The position numbers and the translations under genes are program-made. Below, piece after piece: positions 27,536 to 36,582 of a stretch of 64,000 nt of DNA. This DNA is from GJ-E10 sp035625725 (lineage in GTDB: Bacteria > Pseudomonadota > Gammaproteobacteria > Burkholderiales > Burkholderiaceae_F). Location: assembly GCA_035625725.1 (NCBI GenBank), contig DASPPB010000067.1, positions 1-64,000 of the forward strand, given 5' to 3'. Each line of letters starts with the position of its first letter. Position 1 is the first letter of the stretch. The notes beneath the pieces are model-generated. The model ran no database searches. It saw only the letters and a list, made by a program, of their open reading frames with translations, and had not been told where the DNA came from.

Positions 27536-27844
27536 ATGGTGGTGATCCGGTTGGCCCGGGGCGGAGCCAAGAAGCGCCCGTTTTTCAACATCGTAGCCGC
27601 TGATTCGCGCAGTGCGCGGGATGGCCGCTTCATCGAGCGCGTGGGTTTTTATAATCCGGTGGCCGCGGAGGCCGAGGCAAAGTTTCGCGTCGCGGCGGAC
27701 CGCCTCGGGTACTGGAAGGGCGTGGGTGCGCAACTCAGTCCGACGGTTGCGCGGCTGGTCAAACAGTTCGGAGCGCAGGACGGGGTCGCCGCCGCCGGTG
27801 CGGGCGCAGCGAGCGCACCGGACAAGGCCCCGAAGGCGAACTGA
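27536..27844 (+). CDS. rpsP: 30S ribosomal protein S16
   Basis: The product opens with MVVIRLARGGAKKRPFFNI and contains SRSARDGRFIERVGFYNP, both diagnostic of bacterial S16. At 102 residues it has the usual S16 core of about 80 residues plus an Ala/Gly-rich, Lys-ending tail. It is the first gene of the rpsP-rimM-trmD-rplS operon and lies directly behind a good promoter. rimM follows after 17 bases. Confidence 0.97.
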   Translation: MVVIRLARGGAKKRPFFNIVAADSRSARDGRFIERVGFYNPVAAEAEAKFRVAADRLGYWKGVGAQLSPTVARLVKQFGAQDGVAAAGAGAASAPDKAPKAN

Positions 27845-27861
27845 CTCGACGGAGCCCGGCA

Positions 27862-28470
27862 GTGGCCGGTGCGGGCGCCCGGCTAAGTGCCCAGCAGGAT
27901 GGGCGTGCAGCCGGCGATACGGCCGCAGCGGCGGCCGATTTGGTGGAGTTGGGCCGTTTGTGTGGTGCGTATGGGGTGCGGGGCTGGAGTCACGTGCAGC
28001 CGTACTCGGGCGAGGCCTCCATCCTGCGTTCGACGCGACAGTGGTGGTTGCTGCCCCCGCAGGGCGAGATCGACGGGGGTGCTTCCGGGGTACCGGTGCA
28101 GGTGAGCGGGGTGCGCACCCAGGGAACCGGGCTTGTTGCCAAGTGGCGCGGCTGCGAGGATCCGGAAGCAGCGCATTCGTTCCGGGGTTGGCGCATTGCC
28201 GTTGCTCGCAGCGCTTTTCCGCCGCTGCCAGACGGACAGTATTACTGGGTGGATCTGATCGGTGCGCATGTAATCAACCGCAGCGGACAGGTATTGGGAG
28301 TCGTGCGGGGACTGCGCAACAACGGCGCACAGGACTTGCTCGAGGTGGAGCCTGCCTTGACCAAGCAAAAGGCGTCCGACCCGATCCTGATACCGATGGT
28401 TGATGCCTATATCGATGCAATCGATCTTGCTGCAAAACGGATTTGCGTGGACTGGCAGGCGCAGTGGTAG
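27862..28470 (+). CDS. rimM: 16S rRNA processing protein RimM
   Basis: The 202-residue protein carries the RimM N-domain (VELGRLCGAYGVRGWSHVQPYS, about 31-52) and the PRC-barrel C-domain (YYWVDLIGAHVINRSGQVLGVV, about 128-149), ending with LIPMVDAYIDAIDLAAKRICVDW. It binds S19 and matures the 30S head. The start is GTG; the first 25 residues are poorly conserved, so a later start is possible. It is part of the rpsP operon. Confidence 0.94.
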   Translation: MAGAGARLSAQQDGRAAGDTAAAAADLVELGRLCGAYGVRGWSHVQPYSGEASILRSTRQWWLLPPQGEIDGGASGVPVQVSGVRTQGTGLVAKWRGCEDPEAAHSFRGWRIAVARSAFPPLPDGQYYWVDLIGAHVINRSGQVLGVVRGLRNNGAQDLLEVEPALTKQKASDPILIPMVDAYIDAIDLAAKRICVDWQAQW

Positions 28471-28547
28471 CTGGACCGGGATTCGCGGTGTTGGTGGGGT
28501 TCGGGGAGTCCAAGCCAAGGGCGCCTTGGCCTGCGTAAGAGGCGAGC

Positions 28548-29264
28548 ATGCAAATTGACGTGGTCACATTGTTTCCGCAGATGCTTGCCGCACTGACGCA
28601 GTACGGCGTCTCGCGGCGCGCCTACGAGCAAGGCGTGTGGCAGCTCGAGAGCTGGGACCCGCGCAGTTTCACCGATGATGTGCATCGGACCGTCGACGAC
28701 AGACCCTTTGGCGGCGGACCGGGAATGGTACTCATGGCCGAGCCGCTTGCGCAGTGTGTGGAAGCCGCCCGCAACTCGCAGCGGGCGACCGGCTGCGTGG
28801 ACACGCGCGTTATTGCGCTTTCGGCTGGCGGCATGCCGCTACGCGATGCGCGGGTGCGAGAATTGGCCTGCGCTGCAGCTGCGGGCACCGGTCTTGTTCT
28901 GGTGTGCGGCCGCTACGAAGGCATAGACCAGCGCTTTGTTGATACCTTTGTCGACGAAGAAATCTCCATTGGAGATTTTGTCTTGTCCGGTGGCGAGGTA
29001 GCCGCCATGGCACTGATTGATGCCGTCGTTCGGCATCTGCCCGGGGTGCTCAAACAAGAGTCCGTCGAGCAGGAGTCGTTCGTCGATGGCCGGCTCGACG
29101 GGCCCCAGTACACGCGTCCCGAAACTTGGCGGGGGCAGACGGTCCCCGCGGTTTTGCTTTCGGGTCACCACGCGCGCATCGCGCGCTGGCGCGAAGAGCA
29201 GGCGATTGCACGGACGCAGCGGCTGCGTCCGGATTTGATGAAAGGTGATGCGCGCAGTACTTAA
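28548..29264 (+). CDS. trmD: tRNA (guanine-37-N1)-methyltransferase TrmD
   Basis: The 238-residue SPOUT methyltransferase begins MQIDVVTLFPQM, has RPFGGGPGM at about 50 and the trefoil-knot SAM site VCGRYEGIDQRF (about 121-132) plus IGDFVLSGGE (about 142-151). It methylates G37 of tRNAs reading CUN, CCN and CGG, preventing frameshifts. AGAGGCG precedes the ATG. rplS follows after 100 bases, which include a small GC-rich hairpin near 29298-29314. Confidence 0.97.
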   Translation: MQIDVVTLFPQMLAALTQYGVSRRAYEQGVWQLESWDPRSFTDDVHRTVDDRPFGGGPGMVLMAEPLAQCVEAARNSQRATGCVDTRVIALSAGGMPLRDARVRELACAAAAGTGLVLVCGRYEGIDQRFVDTFVDEEISIGDFVLSGGEVAAMALIDAVVRHLPGVLKQESVEQESFVDGRLDGPQYTRPETWRGQTVPAVLLSGHHARIARWREEQAIARTQRLRPDLMKGDARST

Positions 29265-29364
29265 CCCCATCCTCTAGGGCAGCAAGAAAAACTGCGGATG
29301 CGCGCCTTGGTGCGCGGGCCGCGGCAAAGCAAGGGTGCCCCACGATGGCAATCGGAGAACGAAC

Positions 29365-29739
29365 GTGAACGTGATCTCGCAGTTGGAAAACGAAGAAATC
29401 GCGCGCCTGAGCGCGAACCGGACCATCCCGGAGTTTGCCCCGGGCGATACGGTGGTCGTCAACGTCAATGTCGTGGAGGGGACGCGCAAGCGCATCCAGG
29501 CCTACGAGGGCGTGGTCATCGCGCGGCGCAACCGCGGGCTGAACAGCTCCTTTGTCGTGCGCAAGATTTCAAGCGGCGAAGGCGTGGAGCGCACTTTCCA
29601 AACCTACTCGCCTTCGATTGCTTCGATCGAAGTCAAGCGCCGTGGCCACGTGCGACGGGCCAAGCTCTACTTCCTGCGCGAGCGCTCGGGCAAGTCGGCA
29701 CGCATTCGCGAAAAGCTCGAATCCAAGGCCGAGGCGTAA
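29365..29739 (+). CDS. rplS: 50S ribosomal protein L19
   Basis: From the GTG at 29365 the product is 124 residues long and matches L19 throughout: ISQLENEEIARL, FAPGDTVVVNVNVVEGTRKRIQAYEGVVIARRNRG region and the C-terminal VRRAKLYFLRERSGKSARI. GGAG seven bases upstream supports this start over the ATG ten codons earlier. L19 sits at the 30S-50S interface. It is the last gene of the operon. Confidence 0.95.
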   Translation: MNVISQLENEEIARLSANRTIPEFAPGDTVVVNVNVVEGTRKRIQAYEGVVIARRNRGLNSSFVVRKISSGEGVERTFQTYSPSIASIEVKRRGHVRRAKLYFLRERSGKSARIREKLESKAEA

Positions 29740-29812
29740 GGTTCCCGTGGGGGTGCGCGAGGGCGGCGAGCGGGAGACGGGCCACGACTTACAATGTCGG
29801 GGAGCCATTCCC

Positions 29813-30493
29813 ATGCGCCCCTCGATCGATCCCGACAGCCTTGCCCTGGACCCGCAGTTTGAGCTCGAGCGCGGCCCGGCGATCGATGCGTCGCGGCTCA
29901 CGCCCGAGGCGCTGCGGAAGCGGTTTTTGCAGCCGCGCTCCTGGCATGCCGATCAGGCGGGCGATGCGCTGTCGATTGAACCCGATCGCCCATTGCGTCC
30001 GGCCGCGGTACTCATCGCGTTGATCGAGCACGCCGGTGGGTTGCAGGTTTTATTTACCGTACGCTCGTCGCATTTGCAGGATCACGCCGGCCAAATCAGT
30101 TTTCCGGGTGGGCGTGTTGAAGCGGGCGATGCGAACGCGATTGCTGCGGCGCTGCGCGAGGCGCACGAAGAAATCGAATTGGATCAGTCGTTGGTGGAAG
30201 TTCTCGGGACTCTGCCGACGTACACCACGATCAGCGGCTACCGCGTGGTGCCGGTGGTCGGTTTGATCGCGCCGGGCGCGCAGCTGCGGGCCGACCCGCT
30301 CGAGGTGGAAGAGTTCTTCGAGGTTCCTCTCTCCTATCTGATGGACGGCGCAAACCATCAGCGTCGCGTCGTCGTTCAGCAGTCGCGGGCTCGCTTCGTC
30401 TACGCCATGGAATTCTTCGGTCGCCGCCGCTACCTGATCTGGGGCGCGACCGCAGCCATGTTGCGCAACTTGTATCGCTTCTTGCTCGATTGA
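29813..30493 (+). CDS. NUDIX hydrolase, CoA pyrophosphatase type
   Basis: The 226-residue protein has the Nudix box GGRVEAGDANAIAAALREAHEEIEL (about 101-125, matching GX5EX7REUXEEXGU with the terminal Gly as Glu/Leu context) preceded by FTVRSSHLQDHAGQISFPGG, the extra signature of CoA diphosphatases. These enzymes hydrolyse CoA and its thioesters to phosphopantetheine and 3',5'-ADP. The open frame upstream overlaps rplS and is not conserved; the start is the ATG beginning MRPSIDPDS. It is followed 93 bases later by the CobD/CbiB-like gene. Confidence 0.9.
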   Translation: MRPSIDPDSLALDPQFELERGPAIDASRLTPEALRKRFLQPRSWHADQAGDALSIEPDRPLRPAAVLIALIEHAGGLQVLFTVRSSHLQDHAGQISFPGGRVEAGDANAIAAALREAHEEIELDQSLVEVLGTLPTYTTISGYRVVPVVGLIAPGAQLRADPLEVEEFFEVPLSYLMDGANHQRRVVVQQSRARFVYAMEFFGRRRYLIWGATAAMLRNLYRFLLD

Positions 30494-30586
30494 ACTGATG
30501 ATGCGTGGGCGCGCTGCGGGACGCAGTTCGCCGCGGGCGGCCTCCGCGTATCGATTGCCGGATCGCACGACACGCAAAGACCTACC

Positions 30587-31552
30587 ATGAGTTGGATCGC
30601 CCTGGTTCTGACCTTGCTGCTCGAGCAGGTGCGCGCGACGCCACCGTCGAATCCGGTCTACGCCGGCGCCGCGGCCTGGGCCGAGAAGGTTCAACGCAAC
30701 CTAAATGCGGGCAAGGCGCGCCACGGGGTCTATGGCTGGCTGTTGGTGGTCGGCGCTGGCGTCGGGTTAACTTTGTTCGTATTCGAACTGGCGCGCTCCT
30801 GGAACTGGCTCGCCGCGCTTGCGGTCGACGTCTTTGTGCTGTTTTTCGCCCTGGGCTTTCGCCAGTTCAGCCACCCCATCACAGTCATCCAGGCCGCCTT
30901 GGAGCAAGGCGAGATCGAAGAGGCACGCCGCGTCTTCGTCGCATGGCGACGGCATACCGATCCGCAGTTCGATCCGACGGAATTAAGCGAAGGAGAAATC
31001 GCGCGCCAATCGATCGAGTTCGGACTCGTGGCGGCGCATCGGCATGTCTTCGGCGTCCTGTTCTGGTTTCTGGTGCTGCCCGGCCCCAGCGGTGCGGTGC
31101 TCTATCGGCTTGGCGAATACCTTGCACGTCAGTGGAACCGCCCGTCGGCGGGCGGCGATGGCGCGATTCCCCGAGACCAGTTCGGTTTGTTCGCACAGCG
31201 GGCCTATGCGTGGATCGACTGGTTGCCGGCGCGCCTGACGGCCTTGGGCTTTGCGATCGTCGGGGATTTCGAAGGCGCAGCCTACCTCTGGCGCAATACG
31301 ACAGTCGAATCCAGACCCAATGCCGTCAGTGACCGTGTCCTGATTCTGGCTGCTGCCAGCGGTGCCATGGGCGTACGTCTACTTAGCGCGGTGGACTCGG
31401 CCAAGTATCTCGACGTCGCGGCCCTGGAGGCGGCGGCCCTCGCCGAACCGGACGCGCGGACCTTGCGTTCTGCCGTGGGTCTGGCCTGGCGCGCGATGAT
31501 CCTCTGGCTGGTTCTGTTGTTGCTGCTCACCTTGGCCAGCGCGCTTGCCTAA
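30587..31552 (+). CDS. CobD/CbiB-family membrane protein
   Basis: The 321-residue protein has four to five membrane segments (about 58-85, 150-170, 215-240, 300-320) and the layout of the CobD/CbiB-like or AmpE-like family common in betaproteobacteria, including HPITVIQAALEQGEIEEARR and VFGVLFWFLVLPGPSGAVLYRL. True CbiB makes adenosylcobinamide, but no cobalamin genes are near, and stand-alone members like this one are of unclear function. The start ATG begins MSWIALV. Confidence 0.8.
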   Translation: MSWIALVLTLLLEQVRATPPSNPVYAGAAAWAEKVQRNLNAGKARHGVYGWLLVVGAGVGLTLFVFELARSWNWLAALAVDVFVLFFALGFRQFSHPITVIQAALEQGEIEEARRVFVAWRRHTDPQFDPTELSEGEIARQSIEFGLVAAHRHVFGVLFWFLVLPGPSGAVLYRLGEYLARQWNRPSAGGDGAIPRDQFGLFAQRAYAWIDWLPARLTALGFAIVGDFEGAAYLWRNTTVESRPNAVSDRVLILAAASGAMGVRLLSAVDSAKYLDVAALEAAALAEPDARTLRSAVGLAWRAMILWLVLLLLLTLASALA

Positions 31553-31588
31553 GGACGGGGCACGAACGCGTCGTCGGCCCGACATCGA

Positions 31589-32605
31589 CTATCGGCGCGC
31601 ACGCAAACTGTTCGCCTCGCATGCTTGCGTGAGCAACTGACGATAGAACTCGTAGCGTGCGCGGCCGATTTCGCCGCGCGCAACCGCGGCCCTCACCTGG
31701 CAGCCGGGTTCCTCCAAGTGCTGGCAGTCGGCAAAACGGCAAGGCTGCGAAACCGCCGCCAGATCGGGCATCAAGCCTGCGAGATCCGGAGCGGACAGGT
31801 GCCCGAGTCCGAACTCGTGAAAGCCGGGTGAGTCGATGACCGCTCCGTGGGGTCCGTACGCAAACCAGCGCGTCGCAGTCGTTGTCTGGCGCCCGTGTGT
31901 GCCGCGTCGCGACAGTGCGCCGGTGCGCAGTTGGGAATCGATGAGCAGATTCAGCAGCGTTGACTTGCCCATTCCCGACTGACCGACGAACAGCGTCACG
32001 CGATCGCGGCACACTTGTTCGAGTTGCAAAGCCGCCGATTGCGGGTTGGTTCGCGCTGAGAGCCGGAGTGTGCGCGCGCCCAAGCGGGCCAGTTCCTCGA
32101 GCTGCGTGAGTGCGGCGTCGCACTCCAAATCGGTCTTGTTCAATATCGCGACAGGCGCCACCTCCGCGGCCCCCGCGGCCAGCAACGCGCGCCAGGCAAA
32201 CTGGGGCTGCGGTGGCGGCTGCGGCGCGAAGACGATGGCGATTTGGTCGACATTCGCGGCCAGCGGCTTGGTGCGGTTGGCGTCGGCGCGAAACAGCAGA
32301 TTGCGGCGCGCCTCTACGGATTCGATCACGTGCAGGCCGCGTTCGCGGGAGCAGTGCACGCGATCGCCCACGACAATGGCCAAGCGACGGCCGCGACCGA
32401 TGGCATCAACCTCGGTTGCTGCGCTCGCACCGACGTGGGCCGAGTCGAGCGCGACGATATAGCGCTGGCCAAAGCGAGCAACGACGCGGCCTGCCTCCGA
32501 TTCGCCACTGCCGCGGCCATCCCGGCGGCGCGCGTCGGCGCTGGCGGCCGCAGCCAAGGATCTCGGCTCCTCGATGTGCTGGGCCTCAAGCCGTCGCGGA
32601 CGCAC
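31589..32605 (-). CDS. rsgA: Ribosome small subunit-dependent GTPase RsgA
   Basis: The 338-residue protein is a circularly permuted GTPase: an OB-fold (about 40-100), then the G4 motif NKTD (about 156-159), followed by G1 GQSGMGKST (about 208-216) and G3 DSPG, and finally a zinc-binding cluster with Cys-x5-Cys-x-His-x5-Cys around PCRFADCQHLEEPGC. It releases RbfA and matures the 30S subunit. The GTG start lies 20 bases inside the end of the upstream protease gene; the first 35 residues are poorly conserved, so a start further in is possible. rsgA behind a Ste24-type protease is usual in betaproteobacteria. Confidence 0.93.
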   Translation of the reverse strand: MRPRRLEAQHIEEPRSLAAAASADARRRDGRGSGESEAGRVVARFGQRYIVALDSAHVGASAATEVDAIGRGRRLAIVVGDRVHCSRERGLHVIESVEARRNLLFRADANRTKPLAANVDQIAIVFAPQPPPQPQFAWRALLAAGAAEVAPVAILNKTDLECDAALTQLEELARLGARTLRLSARTNPQSAALQLEQVCRDRVTLFVGQSGMGKSTLLNLLIDSQLRTGALSRRGTHGRQTTTATRWFAYGPHGAVIDSPGFHEFGLGHLSAPDLAGLMPDLAAVSQPCRFADCQHLEEPGCQVRAAVARGEIGRARYEFYRQLLTQACEANSLRARR

Positions 32606-33842
32606 TCGCGAGCAACCGGTTGATCCGGATCGAAGCCGGCGGATGGGAATCGTAGAAAACCGAGTGCATCGGATCGGGTGTCAGGGTCGCAGCATTGTCC
32701 TGATAGAGCTTGCAAAGAGCGCGCACAAGAGACTCCGCCGAGGCATGCCGCGCGGCAAACGCGTCGGCAGCGAATTCGTGACGGCGCGACAACGCGCTGC
32801 GCAGCGGAGCGAGTAAAAACGAAAAAAGCGGCATGACCATACCGAAGAGCACGAGCACCAAGCCATCGGAGGGCGACTCCGCGCCCGCCGCAAATCCTAG
32901 GCTCCGGGGAAACCAGGACTGCCCCTTCAGCGCCCCGAGCACGGCGAGCCAGACGAGCGCGAGCGCGAGGCTGCTGGCGATACCCTTGAGGACGTGATGC
33001 AGGCGAAAGTGCCCGAGTTCGTGCGCGAGCACCGCTTCGATCTCGTCCGGACGCAGCCGTTCGAGCAAGGTGTCATAGAACACAATGCGCTTGGCCGCGC
33101 CCAGGCCCGTGAAATACGCGTTGCCATGTGTGGAGCGGCGCGAACCGTCCATCGTATAGACGCCGCGGCTGCGAAATCCGGTGCGCTCCAGCAGGCGTCC
33201 GATTCGCTGCTGCAAAACTTCGTCGCGTAGCGGCGAGAAGCGGTTAAAGATCGGCGCGATCAACCAAGGGTAGGCCACACTGATCGATACGGCAAAGGCA
33301 GCCCACAGCACCCAAGCGTCCAGCCACCAAAAGGTGCCGCCCGCGCGCATGAGTTGCAACACGGCGGCGAGCAAGGGCAGGCCGAGCACGGCTCCAATGA
33401 GCAGCGACTTGAACGCATCGGCGAAGAAAAGCGCCTGGGTCATGCGGTTAAACCCGAAGCGTTGCTCGATGCGAAACTGGCGCCACCATTCAAACGGCAG
33501 ATCGACCAGACCGAGCAGGGCCACGACCGAGGCCACCAGCGCCACGTCAAACCAAATCGACCGAGCCATGACGCGGCCCAGCAGACCGTAGATCCACTGC
33601 AGCCCGCCGCCCCACGTGAGCGCTACGAAAACTGCGCCCCCGAGCACCGTTTGCACCATGGCCGTATGCTGTTTGGCGATGGTATAGCGGGCGGCCCGCT
33701 GGTGATCATCCAGCCCGATGGTCCCGGCAAACTGCGACGGAACCTGCTGCGCGTGCTGCGTGACGTGCCGAACCTGGCGCTGGCTCAGCCAGAGCTTCAG
33801 ACAAAGATAGACGCCCAAAAGGCAGGCGAACAACACGCTCAT
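32586..33842 (-). CDS. M48 (Ste24-type) membrane metallopeptidase
   Basis: This 418-residue integral membrane protease has about six to seven hydrophobic segments and the zinc motif HELGH at 274-278 followed by the distal glutamate in EFAADAFA. The FEWWRQFRIEQRFGFN segment (about 117-132) is the signature of the CAAX-prenyl-protease-like Ste24 branch rather than HtpX. Bacterial members are thought to take part in membrane protein quality control. It is transcribed divergently from orn across a 147-base gap and overlaps rsgA. Confidence 0.92.
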   Translation of the reverse strand: MSVLFACLLGVYLCLKLWLSQRQVRHVTQHAQQVPSQFAGTIGLDDHQRAARYTIAKQHTAMVQTVLGGAVFVALTWGGGLQWIYGLLGRVMARSIWFDVALVASVVALLGLVDLPFEWWRQFRIEQRFGFNRMTQALFFADAFKSLLIGAVLGLPLLAAVLQLMRAGGTFWWLDAWVLWAAFAVSISVAYPWLIAPIFNRFSPLRDEVLQQRIGRLLERTGFRSRGVYTMDGSRRSTHGNAYFTGLGAAKRIVFYDTLLERLRPDEIEAVLAHELGHFRLHHVLKGIASSLALALVWLAVLGALKGQSWFPRSLGFAAGAESPSDGLVLVLFGMVMPLFSFLLAPLRSALSRRHEFAADAFAARHASAESLVRALCKLYQDNAATLTPDPMHSVFYDSHPPASIRINRLLASASATA

Positions 33843-33989
33843 GACTGTGCGGCGTATCGGGTTGCTGGCCTGAGGCCGGATCGTGCCCGCCCGGGATCCG
33901 CGGCGTGCGACAATGCCGACAGCGCTGCGCGGGGCGGGCTATTGCAACGAAATGCCGCGATGTGCGCGCGGGCCGGTACAGACAAAATT

Positions 33990-34604
33990 ATGGCACACGC
34001 TATGGGCTCGGACTCGCCGCCGGATCTTGTTGGTGCTTCTGCCGATGCGATGGCCTCGGCAGACGACGACAACCGTCTGATCTGGATTGACATGGAGATG
34101 AGCGGACTGCATCCGGACTCGGATCGGATTCTGGAGGTGGCCGTCGTGGTCACGGATGCAGACTTGCAGGCCGTGGCGGAAGGTCCCATCGTGGTCGTGC
34201 ATCAGCCCGAGGCCGTTCTTGCCGGCATGGACGCCTGGAATCGTGCGACGCACGCGCGCTCGGGTCTGACCGAGCGCGTGCGTCTTTCGGCGCTCGACGA
34301 AGCCGCGGCCGAGCAGGCTGTGCTTGGATTTCTTGCTCGCTACGTCCGACCCGGCAAATCGCCCATGTGCGGCAATTCGATTTGCCAGGACCGGCGCTTT
34401 CTGGCGCGCTGGATGCCGCGCCTGGAGGCGTTTTTTCACTATCGCAACCTCGACGTGAGCACGCTCAAGGAACTGGCGAAGCGCTGGAAGCCTGACGTGT
34501 ACCGCGGTTTTGAGAAAAAAAGCCGGCACGAGGCCTTGGCGGACGTCTACGAATCGATTGCGGAGCTGCAGCACTATCGCGCCCAGTGGATTGGCACGCG
34601 CTAG
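33990..34604 (+). CDS. orn: Oligoribonuclease
   Basis: This DEDDh exonuclease has IWIDMEMSGL with the catalytic Asp and Glu, PMCGNSICQDRRFLARWMP, and LKELAKRWKPDVYRGFEKKSRHEALADV region carrying the last catalytic His and Asp. It degrades two- to five-base RNA leftovers including pGpG from c-di-GMP breakdown, which links it to the three c-di-GMP proteins of the window. From the ATG at 33990 it has 204 residues; ATGs at 34002 and 34050 (MASADDDNRL) are alternatives, and the last matches the usual length of about 184 best. It is divergent from the Ste24-type gene. Confidence 0.94.
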   Translation: MAHAMGSDSPPDLVGASADAMASADDDNRLIWIDMEMSGLHPDSDRILEVAVVVTDADLQAVAEGPIVVVHQPEAVLAGMDAWNRATHARSGLTERVRLSALDEAAAEQAVLGFLARYVRPGKSPMCGNSICQDRRFLARWMPRLEAFFHYRNLDVSTLKELAKRWKPDVYRGFEKKSRHEALADVYESIAELQHYRAQWIGTR

Positions 34605-35224
34605 TGTGGCACCCGGGCTGGCGAGGTCTTTTGGTCCCCCCACCATCTGTCAAGGCCCCTTGATCCATGCGGGTCTCCGAGGAACGCTTTCCCAATTCCG
34701 CCGATTGTTTCCCGCCGGGTGCCGTTTTTCCGGGCCAATTCTCACAATTTGGTTGGTTTGAGATTGCGGCGAAAAATGTCGATCGTCGCCCAACAAATTG
34801 CCCCTTAAATCATTCGAGGTGGTGCCCCATCTTCATTGCGCGGTAGGGGGCCACGAACCTGCATTGCTCCCAATGTGGCAACCTTCTGATACGTGGACGC
34901 CACATTGCTCGTGTCGCATCGCCCGATCGATCTGCAAAAACCGGCCCTCCACCTCTTGGCATGTGCGACCTTATGAGCAGGCTGTTGAAGAACGCCCTGT
35001 ACGAAGCAGTGAACCCACTCGATATTGCCAGGGTCGTCCAAACGTGGCACCGGACCCAATCCGGATTGGCCAGCTTTGGTCGCGAAAAATATGTTTTTAT
35101 TAGCAACGTTGCCTGAGGCCGTTATGTCAAAATCCGAGCGCTCACTGTAGTAGCCGTTGCAGTATCGACGTGCCGGACGCATCGTCCGTCAATAACAAGT
35201 TCCAAAAAGGAAAAGAACGGTCCG
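34605..35224. other. Less GC-rich stretch without a recognisable gene
   Basis: About 620 bases with visibly lower GC than the flanks hold only short open frames that I could not assign. The composition and the poorly conserved, PagL-like gene that follows suggest transferred or decaying DNA. I looked for transposase remnants on both strands and found none I could name. AAGGAAAAG near 35205 is the ribosome site of the next gene. Confidence 0.45.
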
Positions 35225-35944
35225 ATGAGGAAGGCAATGCGGGGCGCTTGGCTTTCAATTGGCGTCCTTGCGCCGATTGCGACGTGCCTTGCCGACAGTG
35301 GGGTCGATCCGGATGTCACGAGCGACGTGGCGCAGCGTCGGCCCAACTCGGTTCAGGTATTTGCCGGACGCCTGTCGACGACCGACTTCGGGAACACCAT
35401 ACTCTACAATCTTCTTTACACACCCAAGCTGGGCAAGCCGAGCTACGACAACGACATTGTCGGCGTTGAATATGAACGTGACCTTCTCGAGGTCACGCAC
35501 GACGTGTGGTTGCGCGCGCAGGGTGGTCTGGCCGAACGCTACGGCCATTACATCGTCTGCTGCCTAACACCCGCAGTTGGGCCGCACCCTGACACGACGG
35601 TACAAATCAACGGCCGGGTTTACTCGACCGAGTTTTGGGCCGGCGGCAAATTCCGTTGGGAGAATTTCCATATCGGCCACGGTGTCAAACTCGAATTTGC
35701 AGGAGCGTTCGGACTAAGTGCGGTCACGCGCACCATCGGTCGGGAGCGGCAACGCGAGATCGAGCGCCAAGGCAACGCACATATACTGGGCTATCTGGCG
35801 CCCGAGGTCGGCATGTCGCTCGACCGCTTGCCTAACTTCGAACTCGTGATAAGCGTGCCACACCGCTCGGGTGCTTGGGGGACCTTCGGCCACATGGAAG
35901 AGGGCTACAACGCCGACGTGATCGGTGTGCGCTACTACTTTTAA
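35225..35944 (+). CDS. Outer-membrane protein, PagL-like lipid A deacylase candidate
   Basis: The 239-residue product has a signal peptide (about 1-24, ending CLADS) and alternating beta-strand character ending in VRYYF with a terminal Phe, as in outer-membrane barrels. Near the end it has His213-Arg-Ser215 in VPHRSGAWG and Glu225/226, a spacing close to the PagL catalytic His-x-Ser and Glu triad (His, +2 Ser, +14 Glu in PagL; +12/+13 here). PagL removes the 3-O acyl chain of lipid A. The usual Asn after Ser is Gly, and the protein is longer than the usual 150-185 residues, so enzyme function is uncertain and it may be a related acyloxyacyl hydrolase-like barrel. Base composition differs from the core genes. 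Confidence 0.6.
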   Translation: MRKAMRGAWLSIGVLAPIATCLADSGVDPDVTSDVAQRRPNSVQVFAGRLSTTDFGNTILYNLLYTPKLGKPSYDNDIVGVEYERDLLEVTHDVWLRAQGGLAERYGHYIVCCLTPAVGPHPDTTVQINGRVYSTEFWAGGKFRWENFHIGHGVKLEFAGAFGLSAVTRTIGRERQREIERQGNAHILGYLAPEVGMSLDRLPNFELVISVPHRSGAWGTFGHMEEGYNADVIGVRYYF

Positions 35945-36037
35945 GCGCTCCAGTCCCCCGGGCCTTGGCGTGTGCGCATGACCGTGCGGCGGAACACCGC
36001 GCAGACGGAACGCCGGTACGTCCCGTTACCCCGAGTC

Positions 36038-36582
36038 TCAAGACCGCATAATTAAGTTAATTGCGGAGAGAGTCTCCTTGTCAAGCAGCATGAATACTTG
36101 CTCTTCGGTCAGTGCTGGGCTCGTTCCCCCCGCCGTTGCGCCAGGGTCGTGTGCTTCGGGTTCGGACAACTTGGCAAGCTGGTAAGGCAGGCTCTTTAGA
36201 ACGCTAAAAGGTCCCAGTGCAACTCCGGTGACGATCGCGTTGGTGTTGCGCTCGATAGCGATACCGCGGCGGCCTCCGCTAACCGTCAGGCTCGCGACCT
36301 CGACACCCTTGACCCGCGGGTCGAGTGTCGGAGGCATCGCGGCGCCGTTTATGACGCCCCGTTCACGCCCTGGATGATCATCCTCGGATGCGTGTTGTCC
36401 ACCAGTACGTTCTCATTGCACGCACCGGTTGTTCCATCGACCGTGATGGTGTCGGACAGGTGGGAGGCGGCGGCTACGGCGGTGACGGAGGTATATGTCG
36501 TCGCGCCGGTCGTCTGAAGCGTGACAGTGCATGCGTTGGCATCAGCGGCCCCAAACCCGCCCAGTAATCGAAACAAAAACAA
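36038..36582 (-). pseudogene. Frameshifted fragment of a right-handed beta-helix protein
   Basis: Two minus-strand frames continue each other across a frameshift near 36340-36350. The upstream part (36349-36582) reads CTVTLQTTGATTYTSVTAV, then SDTITVDGTTGACNENVLV and ends IIQGVNGAS-stop. The downstream part continues in another frame as NGAAMPPTLDPRVKGVEVA and GIAIERNTNAIVTGVALG. Repeats of this G-V-x-V-A-S-L-T-V kind are typical of extracellular parallel beta-helix proteins. Both ends are truncated relative to such proteins, so I take it as a remnant. It lies in the less GC-rich stretch next to tRNA-Arg. Confidence 0.55.

Noticed and set aside
34605..35224. Possible insertion-sequence remnant in the less GC-rich gap
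   Set aside because: No transposase fragment, terminal inverted repeats or target duplication could be recognised.
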